A stretch of DNA of 49,836 nt from Candidatus Roslinia caecavium (GCA_904419955.1 CAJFTO010000019.1:1-49836), one strand, 5' to 3'; positions 16,276 through 26,615 are shown, numbered from the stretch's first letter. The notes: generated by a model not told the origin, from the sequence alone. Made by a program: numbers and translations.

Positions 16276-16296
16276 AATATTGAAATTTATATCGAT

Positions 16297-16325
16297 AAAG
16301 CCCCCGCCGAAAAAGCGAGGGCTTT
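16297..16325. terminator. Bidirectional terminator between mscL and giant gene
   Basis: Stem of eleven positions (16297-16307 with 16315-16325, one mismatch) with a CGAAAAA loop and AAA/TTT at its base, between two convergent genes. Confidence 0.6.
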
Positions 16326-16358
16326 CATATTATCCTTTTGAATTAAGTCTAACTAATA

Positions 16359-19300
16359 TCACGATCTTTTCTCAACCGTCGTAACGTCCATATTGAGCGT
16401 ATACTCCTCAGCCTGCAGCGGCGTGTATATATCCACAGTACCTCCAAATACATACGGAGTATACAGCATAAGCGTTATTTCTTGTTCGCCGTTTGCAACC
16501 GCTTGATTAACGGTATCGGTGACGTCGATCTCAACGTTTCCGCTTGACGCGTAGAACGTGTCGCCGAAGAAGTATTGATTAAGTATTCCCCTGCTCGCCG
16601 ACTGAGCAACGCTTATCTGCGTTTCCTGACCAGGATCCGGATCGTTATCCGACGAAGGAGTATAATCGGTAAATACCGCGCTTCTTCCTCCGTCGCTGAA
16701 CAGATTCACGCTGTTTTCGCCTACGGAATTAAGTCTCGTACTTCCGTCAAGCGTCATTGTGTTCTGGTTAGCGAGCGCGCCGGTATCTCCGTCGTATGTC
16801 AGCCAGCCGGTCCAATTGTTGTTCGGTATCGAGAATACCGCTACGGCCGAACCGCTTCCGCGCCACATATACGCGTTTATGACCGCCGAGCTCACCGTTC
16901 CGCTCAGGCCGCTTATATCGTACTTGATAAATCCGAGCCTATTTCTGCCGATCATTACCAAGTTAGGACTGTTCTGATATCCGCCGGACTGGATGCTTAT
17001 CGTGTCCTGCATTTCAAGAACCGTCTCTCTAACGTCGTAGCCTACGAATACCGGCTCCATAGTAACGTTCGACGCGGGCATTATAAACTTGTTGTTGATA
17101 ACGGGTATCTCGTTGCCCATATCGTCCTTTAGGTTGAAGCTCTCCACATTATACTGTACGTTGTCTTCGGTTATCCCTTCTACCGTAACCGTTACGACCT
17201 CTCCCGCTTTAGCTGAAGCCGGCGCCGTCACGGTCCCATTATCGGGATTGACGACCGTAATAGTATAATCCTCCGGCTCCGGCTCGGCGCTTGGATATTC
17301 GCCTATCTCGTTCGTCAGCGGCGCCTGCGTCGTCTTATCCCAGACAAACGCCCTGTAGCTGTCCGCGCTCGCAAGCGTGACCGCAGCGCTCCGAGCCGTA
17401 TCTAAAACAGCCGCGTCCACAAGAGTTCCCGCAGCGTCGTAAGCCGCTACGTACAGTCCCGCGTCAGCCGTATCCAGCTCCGCCGCGACTTCAATAGTAA
17501 CGTCGCTCTTTCCCGTTTCGGCCGAATTGACCGCCGATACTATCGTTATGTCCGAATCCCGCGCTACCGTATATACTTCCGCTCTCATATCGGTGATACT
17601 TATCTGATCCGCAGAGCCTTCTTCAAAAACGGCTCCGACCGAAATATATTTGACCGCCGCCAAATCGAGACTCCCGTTGTTCCTCTGACTTACGCACTCG
17701 AACGCTTCGATCGGGATAGTAAGCTCCTTGCTTTCAGCGCTAACGTACATACCTATGGGCGCTCTGAATCTCTCGCCGCTCTCGCCGCTCTCGCCGCTTT
17801 CGTCGTTTTCGATAAGGTCTATATAGACGTCTCCGGCGTCGATCGTATCCGCTCCGCCGACGTTTAAGGTTATTACGTCCGCGCCGGTCAGCGCAATATA
17901 TCTGCCGTCGATCGCTTTAGCCGCCGAACTGTTTGAAGCGTTTAGCGCAAAGTCTCCGAACTCGGTATTTGCGGTCGCGGCGGACGTATCCAGGGCGCCG
18001 ACTGTAAGCCTGTACGTCTCGCCTTCGGTGACCTCGCCCGAATTTACTATATCCACTCTGACGTCATACGTCTCTCCTTCGATCAAGTCCTCGACGGTAT
18101 ATCCTCTTACGCCGCTCAGCAGATCCGCCTTTAGTTCGCCGTTCACGTAAACCCGCGCGCCGCTGTAGGACACGTTAGGCTCATCCCAGTAAAGGGATAA
18201 CTTCCCATTTCCGGATACCGCGTCTAAATTACTTATAGTATAAGCCGACTGCGACGACAGCTCTATATTATCGACGTATATCTTAGCGCGGCGGTTGTTA
18301 TTGCCGCTTCCCGCCAGCCTGCGACCTATCTTCAAAACGGTTATACCTCTGAGCTCGTCCTCGCTCAGCTCCGCCATTCCGCTTATGTCGCTCAATACTA
18401 TCGTGTAATCTTCGTGCCACGACTTATCCTCAAGCGAAAAGTCGGATCCCTTTTCTATACCGTACGCGGCGCCTGTTTCAGGATTAATAAATTCAAAGTA
18501 GAGCTGCTTGTTAGAATCCCTGTCCTCCGACTTATCGACTTTAATATCCAGAACAAGATTTAACATATCCTTAGTCAACCCGCCTGGGATATTTATATTA
18601 GCTGTCTGCACGTACTGATTGTATGTGTTTTGTATACCCAGATAATGATTCTCTTCGTCGCCCGACAACAGCAACGCCTCGCCCATATAACTGCCGAACG
18701 CGTATTTACTGCCCATCTCTGCGTACGACATCCAATTCATACCCGAACTTAGGCTTCCGCACTCAAAGTCGTCGATCAGATACGTTCTGCCGCCTACCTC
18801 GACGTCCGCGACCTCCGCCGCGTCGCCGCCATCGTACCGGACTCTGAAGCTGTAGCTCGATCCGGAATTAAGTCCCGTTATAAGGGCGTAAGTATCGCCC
18901 AGTTCCGCAGGCTGTACCTCGGTGTATTCGCCGTCGTTTTCTTTAGCGTAGACCGCGACGCCGCCTTTATCGCCTATAGGTTCTTCCCATACCAAGTTAA
19001 TTCCGTCAGCGCCCCAGTTGTTGGCTTTGAGCTTATTCGGCGCCGGCGCGTTATTCGACGCTGTTACCGCCGTTATGCCGTCGCTTACAACGATCCTGTT
19101 TATATAGTCGAGATTCAATACCTCGCCCGGTCTGTCCGCGTTAGTAAAGGCCGCGAACGGCACGAATCCGCTTTCGGTAACCGTAGCCGTCCACTCGCCG
19201 GGATAATCCTCCCAGTAGTCGTACGGGTTATAACCTTCCGGATACTGATAATGCTTCCGGTAGTTCTCGTCCTCGGAATTTGCGCGTTCCGACGAGATCT

Positions 19301-22300
19301 CAGCCGCGCGCTCCGCGTCGAACTTGGTATCCGTATTCATCTTCAGCGTAACGGTCCCCGCGCCCTCTACGTATAAACCCGTAGCGCCGCTGTATTTAAG
19401 CTGAGTCTGGTTTACGACCCCTTGATCTAAGTCTATCGCCTCCGCTTCCGCGCCGTCCTCATAGATATAGAACACCTTCTCGACGGGCGTCGCGGTACGT
19501 ATCTTTGTTCCGTTATTATTAACGCCGAACTGGGTCGCGACGATCTTGCACTCTATCGGATATGTCGCCCCGGCGGGAACCTGATCGAGCTCAATATTAT
19601 ACTCGCCGTTTCCAAGCTCCGTAACTTTTACGGGGCCGTAGTCCACCATTATATCCACCGGCAATCCCGCGGACGACGCCGCGCTGAACGTCTGCCCCGA
19701 AGTATCGGACGCGCTCATATCGCCGATCTCGCCAACCGTCAGGACCTGACCCGCCGCGTCTGTATCGCTTACCGACAACGGATATATCTGGAACGTATTC
19801 GTCGCGTACGCGTACTCCATCCCTCCGCTTTGATCGTATACGTCGAACGTATTAAGATTAAGATAAGAATCCTGCGACGCCATGTGATAGTAAACCCTGT
19901 TATTCTTCCATCTTAGATAGTTTTTCCACTTCGACGCCACGCCGTTATCTATATCGGACTGCGTCAACTCTACTTCCTCGACGCCGATCCACTCGATTGG
20001 AGCCATGACCGGAGTTATATACGCAGGCGTATCCGACGGAACGACGTTTTGACCTTCGTTTATATGGTCCTCTGTAACGACCGCCATCTTATCTACTACC
20101 ATTGAAAAAGTCATTGGATCGTCGTTATAGTTATCCGCATAGCTGTTATTATTAGGATTTACCGCGTCGTATCTGGTTATCCTTGTAAAATCTTTCGGCT
20201 CGCCGCTAGATGGATCCTCCATCTTCAGATACTGATGTTTGGTCTTATCCTCATCCGGCGTATACGACTCCGAATACGAAAAACTCAGCTTTGGCATATT
20301 GGCTTTGTCGGTCGTATACCCCTGGCAATTTTCATAATTTACAACGCAGTAGAAATCCGCGCCGGAACCGTCTTCAGCAGAAGATACGTTAAAACATATC
20401 GCCGACGAGCCGGACTCTATAGCAGATTTTACATACGAGGTAACGTCTATATCTTTAATAGCCTGCGCCTGAATATCGCTTGCAATCGTTTCCAAATCTG
20501 TTGGAACTGTAAAGGTCTCGTAACCGTTCGACCACGGGTTTGCGGTCGTTTCGGAAATAATACAAGATCTGGTTCCGTTGTTAGCTCTCCAGGGGATAGT
20601 TAAACCAACCGAGGCTATCGTATCTGCGTCCTCAGTGCTGAAAGCCGACAGATCGTATTCAACTATTATACTCTGACCATTGGACACATAATGACTTACG
20701 GCTCCCTGCCAGCTAGACAGATCTCCGTTCGTCGTGTTGTAGCTTCTGTCATATGAAGCGTAACTTACCAGCGGCAGACCGGTACCGGGATCTGTTTCAC
20801 TATCGTCCGCGTACTCCACAATCAGTTTAGGCTGCTGATCCGCGTTCTCGGCTTCCGTTCCTTTCCCGGAACCTATTACCGAATAAAAATCATTGTTCGA
20901 CGTGCATGTCGCTACCAGACACACTATGGGCGACTCCGCCGAATAACTGAGCTCGCTTACGTCTATCGTCAGCGTTCCGCCGGCGTTCACCGTAGCGCTC
21001 TCCAACACCGCCAAAGGCTCCTCCGGCAGGTTCGACGCGTTAAACCCTTCAAACGGACTCTCTGCTGTTTGATAGACTGTGTAAGTCGCGTTACCGTTAT
21101 GCGAGCCGCCCGGCGACGATACCATTTCAAAATTGATGCTCGATACGTCCCGCCCGCTCGCTATCACACCGCTCATGTCGAACGACAACGCTATGTACGC
21201 GCCGTCTCCCACAAAGTGCGAATAATTTCCCGGCGGCCACTGCTGTTCTCCGCCCGTCGCGTTAAAGCACATATCGCTCTCCGCGTATACGTTCGGTTCG
21301 CTATCTTCTTCCCCTGTCTCTCCGCTCTCGATAGGCTCGTCTATAACCTCCGCGTCCTTGCGCGCCGCAGTAAAGTCGCGGATAAACTCATAGTTCTCCT
21401 CGCTCGGGAACCATATCATACTCTTCTGCTCTTCCTCGGAGATACTTCCGTCTCCTACGGCTCCGTGTTTATACGACGCTTCTGTATAATTCGTAGTTCT
21501 CGTTCCCAAAACTTTAACGTCCGAAACGTAGCCTTGATCGGTCAGATCTACAAGCTGATAATCCTCGGGTATCTGCTCCCGGCTCTCCGCCTGAGCGCCC
21601 AATCTCAGTGGTATCACGCTGTCTAAATAATTCGCGACCGCTTCGTTCGAGTTTTCGCTCCAGTCGTAATGTCCGCTCTCCCAATCGACCGACATTGTAA
21701 CAAGTCTGTCCGCGCCTTTAGCGCGAATATTCTTTAGATTTCCGATCTCGCCGTCGATATAGTTATCCTTTCCCGCAGGATTATCATAACTTGCGTGTTC
21801 GGTGAACTGTCCGGCCGCGAGGTATGTAGGAACGCCCGGCTGAACCTCGTAATTATCGCCTACGCCGTCGCGCGTAACGCCGGGGATGATCAATGACGTT
21901 CCGCCCTTTAAACAGATCTGGGCGATAGCTCTCGAAGGATCCCACGATCCGAGCGCGCGGCCGAGCCCCATTCCCGCGGAGTGTCCGACCCCGATAAGCG
22001 GCGCGTAAGTCAGCTCGTCGAACCCTGATACCGCCGCAAGACGAGCGAGCGCCTCGTCTAAAATAGAACCCGCGTTAGCCGGTCCCGAATACGTATAGCT
22101 GTTCGCCGATTTATATTTTTCAAGCGCCTCGTCGCCTATGTATACAAAATCTCCGATTATATTCGAGTTAGACGGCTTATCCGTAGTCGAACGCGCGTGG
22201 AGATACACGACGCCTATATTATACTTAGCGAGGACTTCTCTTACAGCGACCGATTCGAACAGTCTGCCCTCTATCAGATTCGACTTCGCCACCATCAATC

Positions 22301-22553
22301 CGTTGAGATGCTCCGCGCTCTCCGGGACCCACATGAACGCGGCATAGTCGTCGTTTTCCACGAAATACTGATACGTGTCGTCCTGCAGTTCCTCCCCTGA
22401 CTCGCCGTACAGATCTTGGTTTCCGGTCGTTTCTACCGCATCCGTCGCGGCGCTTTCGCCGTCTTCCGCCGCAAATACGTAAATTCCGGCTCCGGACATA
22501 GTTGAAACGAGTATGAACAGCGTCAAAAACGCCGCGCAAACTTTCCTTTTCAT
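16359..22553 (-). CDS. Giant secreted esterase-like multidomain protein
   Basis: 2064 residues from the ATG at 22553 (AAGGAG eight bases upstream). Signal peptide about 1-28. Residues about 50-325 form an alpha/beta-hydrolase-like domain: the nucleophile elbow GVGHSAGMG (Ser near 192) and a C-terminal SGHYDW that may hold the catalytic His. From about 420 to 740 are two beta-sandwich modules like carbohydrate-binding DNRLRE/CBM96 domains, with a third near 1880-2050; fibronectin-III-like segments lie around 1190-1260 and 1430-1500. No sortase motif or S-layer domain is seen at the C-terminus. Probably removes ester groups from a plant or host polysaccharide. The divergent AraC regulator likely controls it. 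Substrate is inference only. Confidence 0.8.
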   Translation of the reverse strand: MKRKVCAAFLTLFILVSTMSGAGIYVFAAEDGESAATDAVETTGNQDLYGESGEELQDDTYQYFVENDDYAAFMWVPESAEHLNGLMVAKSNLIEGRLFESVAVREVLAKYNIGVVYLHARSTTDKPSNSNIIGDFVYIGDEALEKYKSANSYTYSGPANAGSILDEALARLAAVSGFDELTYAPLIGVGHSAGMGLGRALGSWDPSRAIAQICLKGGTSLIIPGVTRDGVGDNYEVQPGVPTYLAAGQFTEHASYDNPAGKDNYIDGEIGNLKNIRAKGADRLVTMSVDWESGHYDWSENSNEAVANYLDSVIPLRLGAQAESREQIPEDYQLVDLTDQGYVSDVKVLGTRTTNYTEASYKHGAVGDGSISEEEQKSMIWFPSEENYEFIRDFTAARKDAEVIDEPIESGETGEEDSEPNVYAESDMCFNATGGEQQWPPGNYSHFVGDGAYIALSFDMSGVIASGRDVSSINFEMVSSPGGSHNGNATYTVYQTAESPFEGFNASNLPEEPLAVLESATVNAGGTLTIDVSELSYSAESPIVCLVATCTSNNDFYSVIGSGKGTEAENADQQPKLIVEYADDSETDPGTGLPLVSYASYDRSYNTTNGDLSSWQGAVSHYVSNGQSIIVEYDLSAFSTEDADTIASVGLTIPWRANNGTRSCIISETTANPWSNGYETFTVPTDLETIASDIQAQAIKDIDVTSYVKSAIESGSSAICFNVSSAEDGSGADFYCVVNYENCQGYTTDKANMPKLSFSYSESYTPDEDKTKHQYLKMEDPSSGEPKDFTRITRYDAVNPNNNSYADNYNDDPMTFSMVVDKMAVVTEDHINEGQNVVPSDTPAYITPVMAPIEWIGVEEVELTQSDIDNGVASKWKNYLRWKNNRVYYHMASQDSYLNLNTFDVYDQSGGMEYAYATNTFQIYPLSVSDTDAAGQVLTVGEIGDMSASDTSGQTFSAASSAGLPVDIMVDYGPVKVTELGNGEYNIELDQVPAGATYPIECKIVATQFGVNNNGTKIRTATPVEKVFYIYEDGAEAEAIDLDQGVVNQTQLKYSGATGLYVEGAGTVTLKMNTDTKFDAERAAEISSERANSEDENYRKHYQYPEGYNPYDYWEDYPGEWTATVTESGFVPFAAFTNADRPGEVLNLDYINRIVVSDGITAVTASNNAPAPNKLKANNWGADGINLVWEEPIGDKGGVAVYAKENDGEYTEVQPAELGDTYALITGLNSGSSYSFRVRYDGGDAAEVADVEVGGRTYLIDDFECGSLSSGMNWMSYAEMGSKYAFGSYMGEALLLSGDEENHYLGIQNTYNQYVQTANINIPGGLTKDMLNLVLDIKVDKSEDRDSNKQLYFEFINPETGAAYGIEKGSDFSLEDKSWHEDYTIVLSDISGMAELSEDELRGITVLKIGRRLAGSGNNNRRAKIYVDNIELSSQSAYTISNLDAVSGNGKLSLYWDEPNVSYSGARVYVNGELKADLLSGVRGYTVEDLIEGETYDVRVDIVNSGEVTEGETYRLTVGALDTSAATANTEFGDFALNASNSSAAKAIDGRYIALTGADVITLNVGGADTIDAGDVYIDLIENDESGESGESGERFRAPIGMYVSAESKELTIPIEAFECVSQRNNGSLDLAAVKYISVGAVFEEGSADQISITDMRAEVYTVARDSDITIVSAVNSAETGKSDVTIEVAAELDTADAGLYVAAYDAAGTLVDAAVLDTARSAAVTLASADSYRAFVWDKTTQAPLTNEIGEYPSAEPEPEDYTITVVNPDNGTVTAPASAKAGEVVTVTVEGITEDNVQYNVESFNLKDDMGNEIPVINNKFIMPASNVTMEPVFVGYDVRETVLEMQDTISIQSGGYQNSPNLVMIGRNRLGFIKYDISGLSGTVSSAVINAYMWRGSGSAVAVFSIPNNNWTGWLTYDGDTGALANQNTMTLDGSTRLNSVGENSVNLFSDGGRSAVFTDYTPSSDNDPDPGQETQISVAQSASRGILNQYFFGDTFYASSGNVEIDVTDTVNQAVANGEQEITLMLYTPYVFGGTVDIYTPLQAEEYTLNMDVTTVEKRS

Positions 22554-22610
22554 TAAAATCACTCCTTCTTTTGCAATATGTGTGTTTGCATTTTTCTATA
22601 ATATTAAAAT

Positions 22611-22628
22611 AGCGCTTTCTGAGGCGCT
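22611..22628. promoter_or_regulatory. Inverted repeat in AraC/esterase intergenic region
   Basis: AGCGC (22611-22615) and GCGCT (22624-22628) with an eight-base centre sit in the 186-bp divergent promoter region. A possible operator or small leader hairpin; short, so weak evidence. Confidence 0.3.
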
Positions 22629-22679
22629 GTAACATTGCTAATCCTGTCAATTTGTTTGTATTTTCCTATCATTTTTAGG

Positions 22680-22708
22680 TTGAATTTGCTTTTTTTATGG
22701 TGTATAAT
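22680..22708 (+). promoter_or_regulatory. Promoter of araC-type gene
   Basis: -35 TTGAAT (22680-22685), 17-bp spacer, -10 TATAAT (22703-22708). Confidence 0.65.
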
Positions 22709-22739
22709 TATAAAAATATCAATTTTTAAGGTGATCAAT

Positions 22740-23639
22740 ATGAGCGCTTATAACAACGGCTATAATATGAATAACATGGGCGAGAACAACGTTACCATAA
22801 GGATCAGGAGCGCGATAGAATCGGGTCTAAACACCGAGAACAGCGATTTTCACAAGCATAAAGTATATGATATATATCTTCAGCTCGAAAAGAGTATCAA
22901 CTATTATATCGAGGACAAGATGTACACTCTTGTTCCCGGAGACATGCTGCTGATAAATTCCAAGGAACTTCACAAGATGCCCAACACCAAGGACATGAAT
23001 TTCAGACGCATAATCATGTTCTTCGATCCTTCAATCATACAAGCGATCAATCAGGAAACGTGCGATCTGCTGACGGCTTTCGAGCATCGAATAGGCGAAA
23101 ACAACCTTATCCATCTAAATCCGGAGCAAGTGGAACAATTCACCGAGTGGTCGGAAGAGATCTCCGAGTATAACTCTTCGAATCCGTTCGGCGCGGATCA
23201 CCTCTGCCTCTCGGTCCTGATAAAGGCTCTGATATTTATAAACAAACTCTACATTAAAACGTACGGCGACGCGACTACTCAGATGGACGACCGCGTGCAG
23301 AGAATATGCAAATATATCGAAGAAAAAACTCCGCACGTGAAATCGATAGACGATCTTACCGCAAGGTTTGGGATAAGCCGCTCCTATTTGAGCAAATTAT
23401 TCAAAGCCGAGACCGGCATGACCGTTTACCAATATATAACTAAGGAAAAGATCCGGTTCGCTATCTCGTTGCTAAGCAGCGGTTTTTCAGGCTCTGTCAC
23501 GGCCGAACTGTGCGGTTTCTGCGACTACACAGCGTTTTATAAGACGTTTAGAAAAATAACCGGAAAGAGTCCGAGCGATTATAAATCCACGACGAACGCG
23601 ATAAAAGACCACACGCTCGAACTTAAATATTATATTTGA
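22740..23639 (+). CDS. AraC-family transcriptional regulator
   Basis: 299 residues. ATG 22740 follows AAGGTGATC; the open frame extends upstream only through an AT-rich promoter. Residues about 25-150 are a cupin-like AraC ligand-binding domain (FHKHKVYDIYLQLEKS, LVPGDMLLINSKELHKM), as in regulators of sugar utilisation. Residues about 190-285 are two HTH units: SIDDLTARFGISRSYLSKLF and the typical second helix CGFCDYTAFYKTFRKITGKSPSDY. Divergent from the giant secreted esterase-like gene, with a shared 186-bp promoter region, so it probably activates that gene in response to a polysaccharide-derived sugar. Confidence 0.9.
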   Translation: MSAYNNGYNMNNMGENNVTIRIRSAIESGLNTENSDFHKHKVYDIYLQLEKSINYYIEDKMYTLVPGDMLLINSKELHKMPNTKDMNFRRIIMFFDPSIIQAINQETCDLLTAFEHRIGENNLIHLNPEQVEQFTEWSEEISEYNSSNPFGADHLCLSVLIKALIFINKLYIKTYGDATTQMDDRVQRICKYIEEKTPHVKSIDDLTARFGISRSYLSKLFKAETGMTVYQYITKEKIRFAISLLSSGFSGSVTAELCGFCDYTAFYKTFRKITGKSPSDYKSTTNAIKDHTLELKYYI

Positions 23640-23833
23640 CCGTACGCATACCGCGTCTATCCGGCCTAACCGGGTTCCGGCTGATAAAAACGCCGCGAAA
23701 TATTATTTATACGAATAAAAACCGCGTTTTATAAGTAAATATAAATATATATAAATAATATGCGTGTTTAAAATAGCTGAAGATCATTTCTGATCGGCTT
23801 AAGGCTAAGCGCCAGAACGGAGGTTAGGTCAAT

Positions 23834-25135
23834 ATGTTCATTCATGTGGTCAGCGAAGGGGAAACCGCTTTTTCCGTCTCGCAAAATTACGGCGTATTCT
23901 TAGACAATATGCTGGCTGACAACGGACTTCAAAACAACCCGGCTCTCGTTCCGGGTCAGGCGTTGGTTATCAGGCTTCCGCTAAGGAGCTATACTGTGAG
24001 AGAGGGCGATACTCTGTCGTCGATCTCGCAAAGATTTTCTATCGATATAAGAACGCTGCTTAAGAACAACTTTATATTAAAGGGGCAAACGGATCTTGTT
24101 CCGGGAACAAACTTGATCATAGAATACGCCGACGACAACGATAAAACTTACGAATTTGAAACCAACAGCTACGCGTATCCCAATATAGAACAAAGCCTGC
24201 TTATGAGCCAGCTGCCGTATCTGACCTACTTCACGCCGTTCACCTACGGAATAAAACCGGACGGCTCGCTTGTGGATCTCGACGACGCGGCGCTTATATC
24301 GCTGTCCAAGCTCTACGGCGTCGCTCCGCTCATGCATCTGTCGTCGCTGACCGAGTACGGGAATTTCAGCAACGAAAGAGCTAATTTAGTCCTGACCAAC
24401 GCCGCCGTGCAGGAGAGACTGATCTCGGAGATAATGAACAATATAGACCTCAAGGGATATTCGGGTCTGGACGTGGACTTTGAGTTCATCTATCCCGAGG
24501 ACAGATTCGACTATGTAAGATTCCTCCAGAATCTACATTCCGTCCTCGGCGCCGAAGGACTCCCTCTGTTCTCAGCGCTCGCTCCAAAGGTGAGCGACGC
24601 TCAGGCGGGAATATTATACGAAGGCCACGACTACGGCGCGATAGGCGCGTCGGTCGACCGCGTCCTGCTGATGACCTACGAATGGGGATACACCTACGGA
24701 CCGCCTATGGCCGTCGCCCCTCTCAACAAGGTCAAGCAGGTCGTAGATTACGCGCTGACCCGCGTATCGGCGTCGAAACTGTATCTGGGGATCCCGACCT
24801 ACGGTTACGACTGGACTCTTCCCTATAATAAAGAAGAAGTCATGGCTTCGCAAAACGGGGCGCCTTCTATATCTCCGGTAGAGGCTATCTCGCTCGCCCA
24901 AAAATATAACGCGATAATACAATACGACCGTACGGCCGAATCGCCGTGGTTCAGATACACCGACGAGAGCGGAACGCTGCACGAGGTCTGGTTCGAGGAC
25001 GCGAGAAGCATAAAGGCCAAACTCGACCTCGCGTACAGAAGCGGACTTGTCGGGATAGGCTACTGGAACTCCATGCGCGATTTCCCTCAAAACTGGGTGG
25101 TCTTAAACGCCTTGTACTATATCAAACAGCTCTGA
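23834..25135 (+). CDS. LysM-GH18 glycoside hydrolase (SleL/YaaH-like)
   Basis: 433 residues without a signal peptide. Two LysM domains (about 2-48 and 52-98; HVVSEGETAFSVSQNYG and YTVREGDTLSSISQRF) bind peptidoglycan. A glycosyl hydrolase 18 barrel (about 115-430) has the catalytic DxDxE motif GLDVDFEF at Asp213, Asp215 and Glu217. The domain order and missing signal peptide match Bacillus SleL/YaaH, spore-cortex N-acetylglucosaminidases deposited from the mother cell. This supports a spore-forming host. RBS GGAGG eleven bases before the ATG. Downstream lies a convergent spore-type Mn catalase. Confidence 0.9.
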   Translation: MFIHVVSEGETAFSVSQNYGVFLDNMLADNGLQNNPALVPGQALVIRLPLRSYTVREGDTLSSISQRFSIDIRTLLKNNFILKGQTDLVPGTNLIIEYADDNDKTYEFETNSYAYPNIEQSLLMSQLPYLTYFTPFTYGIKPDGSLVDLDDAALISLSKLYGVAPLMHLSSLTEYGNFSNERANLVLTNAAVQERLISEIMNNIDLKGYSGLDVDFEFIYPEDRFDYVRFLQNLHSVLGAEGLPLFSALAPKVSDAQAGILYEGHDYGAIGASVDRVLLMTYEWGYTYGPPMAVAPLNKVKQVVDYALTRVSASKLYLGIPTYGYDWTLPYNKEEVMASQNGAPSISPVEAISLAQKYNAIIQYDRTAESPWFRYTDESGTLHEVWFEDARSIKAKLDLAYRSGLVGIGYWNSMRDFPQNWVVLNALYYIKQL

Positions 25136-25201
25136 CTCGACCTAAACGATACCGCCGAATAGTAAGACGGCTCGCAATAATTTACACCATGCAACGAAAA
25201 C

Positions 25202-25232
25202 GGCCCGCCGGCTAAACAATAACCGGCGGGCC
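25202..25232. terminator. Bidirectional terminator
   Basis: Ten-bp perfect GC stem (25202-25211 with 25223-25232) between the convergent LysM-GH18 and Mn catalase genes, with A/T-rich flanks. Confidence 0.7.
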
Positions 25233-25242
25233 TGATATTATT

Positions 25243-25914
25243 TTATTGATTAAAAGACGGATGTTTTACCTCCGTATTCGGAAACGGCGTATCCGACGGA
25301 GACGGCTCCGAAAGGCTGAAATACATCTTCGCCGCCTTCGTCGTTCCAAAATCGCGGTTTGAACCGGTCTCCTGCACCTTGTTAAACGCCTCTCTAAACA
25401 TCGCGTTATGCGCCTCTTCGCGGTTTAGCAGGAAATCTATCGTTTCCTTGACCTTCTTATCGTCTATCTGTCTGTATAAATATTCATAGACCACCTTCGC
25501 CCTCTGCTCGGACGCGATATTCGAGAGCAGGTCGGCGCACAGATCGCCCGTTACCGTCACATAATCGCCCGTCCACGAATATCCCGACGCGTTAATAAGT
25601 CCGGGATTCAAACCCAAAAGCACGTGCGTCTCAATCTCTCCCGCAGTCACGCTCCCGGCGTCCACGTCGTGTCCGTTCAGCAGATTTATCGTCTGCGCTA
25701 TCATCTCCATATGGCTCAGTTCCTCCGCGGCTATGTCCATGAACAGATCCTTGATCTCGGGATCCTTTACCCTAAAGCTCTGCGCCATGTACTGCATCGC
25801 CGCCTTGAGCTCGCCGTTCCCTCCGCCGAGCTGCTCCTGAAGAAGCGCCGCGTACTGCGGATTCGGCCTCTCGACCTCGACCGGCTGTAAATACATTTTC
25901 TCATGCTTGAACAT
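25243..25914 (-). CDS. Manganese catalase (CotJC-like)
   Basis: 223 residues. Di-manganese catalase of the ferritin-like fold: 2 H2O2 to water and oxygen. Predicted ligands are Glu35, Glu65 and His68 (AAEELSHMEM), Glu136 (ASEQRAKVVYEYL) and His169 (NREEAHNAMF). Length and sequence resemble the spore-coat CotJC family more than the longer vegetative Mn catalases. RBS GGAGGAG five to six bases before the ATG. CotJA/CotJB partners are not adjacent. Confidence 0.92.
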   Translation of the reverse strand: MFKHEKMYLQPVEVERPNPQYAALLQEQLGGGNGELKAAMQYMAQSFRVKDPEIKDLFMDIAAEELSHMEMIAQTINLLNGHDVDAGSVTAGEIETHVLLGLNPGLINASGYSWTGDYVTVTGDLCADLLSNIASEQRAKVVYEYLYRQIDDKKVKETIDFLLNREEAHNAMFREAFNKVQETGSNRDFGTTKAAKMYFSLSEPSPSDTPFPNTEVKHPSFNQ

Positions 25915-25996
25915 TAAAGCTCCTCCTAACTAAAATAAGATCGTTAGTATTTTTCCCATATTCAAGCAAATTATTCCACAAAATTATCTTGCGGTT

Positions 25997-26461
25997 CTAA
26001 TCGGGATCGGACTTCTTTATCATCGTATCATAGCATAAATAATCCCCGCTCTCGGTCGGCATCGGACAGAATTTATACTCCTCAAACCCGTACTTTAGGT
26101 AGAACAGCTTACCTGAGAGAGACGAATCGAGCGTTATCGTATCGTAAGTCTTAAAGATCTTATCCTCGGCGAACTTAAGCAGTTCGGCGCCGTATCCGTT
26201 CCCCTGAAATTGGGGGAGCACGAAAAATCTGTTTATCTCGTTATCTTTAACCGTTATCGTCCCCACCGCCAAACCGTCAGCGACCGCATAGTACACGCAG
26301 CGCAGCGCTACATCCGCCTCTATCCTGCTCCTGTCGTGGTGTTTTATAAAATAATCGACCGCGCCCTTGGGATAAAACTTCGGATATATCTCCATAACGG
26401 TGTCGAAAACTATTTTTTCTATCGTATCTATATCTTTTTGCTCCGCAAGAATCAGATCCAT
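25997..26461 (-). CDS. GNAT-family N-acetyltransferase
   Basis: 154 residues. Acetyl-CoA-dependent transferase fold: strand beta4 RFFVLPQFQGNGYGAELLKF contains the Q/RxxGxG/A pyrophosphate loop (QGNGYG). The C-terminal strand LFYLKYGFEEYKF is typical. Acceptor unknown. Clear GGAGGAA site seven bases before the ATG. Divergent from the nucleotidyltransferase gene. Confidence 0.88.
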   Translation of the reverse strand: MDLILAEQKDIDTIEKIVFDTVMEIYPKFYPKGAVDYFIKHHDRSRIEADVALRCVYYAVADGLAVGTITVKDNEINRFFVLPQFQGNGYGAELLKFAEDKIFKTYDTITLDSSLSGKLFYLKYGFEEYKFCPMPTESGDYLCYDTMIKKSDPD

Positions 26462-26544
26462 TTAATTCTTCCTCCAAACTTTGATTTTTCTAATTATAAC
26501 ACGAGACGCGCCTTAAATCAAATACGCGAACTTCTAAAACGCGG

Positions 26545-26573
26545 TTGAATTTACGGCCGATGTGTGATATTAT
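26545..26573 (+). promoter_or_regulatory. Promoter of leader RNA copy 2
   Basis: -35 TTGAAT (26545-26550), 17-bp spacer, -10 TATTAT (26568-26573). It would start a transcript of about 225 nt of leader before the nucleotidyltransferase ATG, covering the entire structured region. Confidence 0.65.
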
Positions 26574-26615
26574 TGCTTTACTCTCAGTTACGGCGGCAAT
26601 TATAATAACAAAAAA

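Noticed and set aside
17768..17802. Short 9-bp repeat in the giant gene encoding repeated GES triplets
   Set aside because: Only three units inside a Ser/Gly/Glu linker; ordinary low complexity in a spacer.
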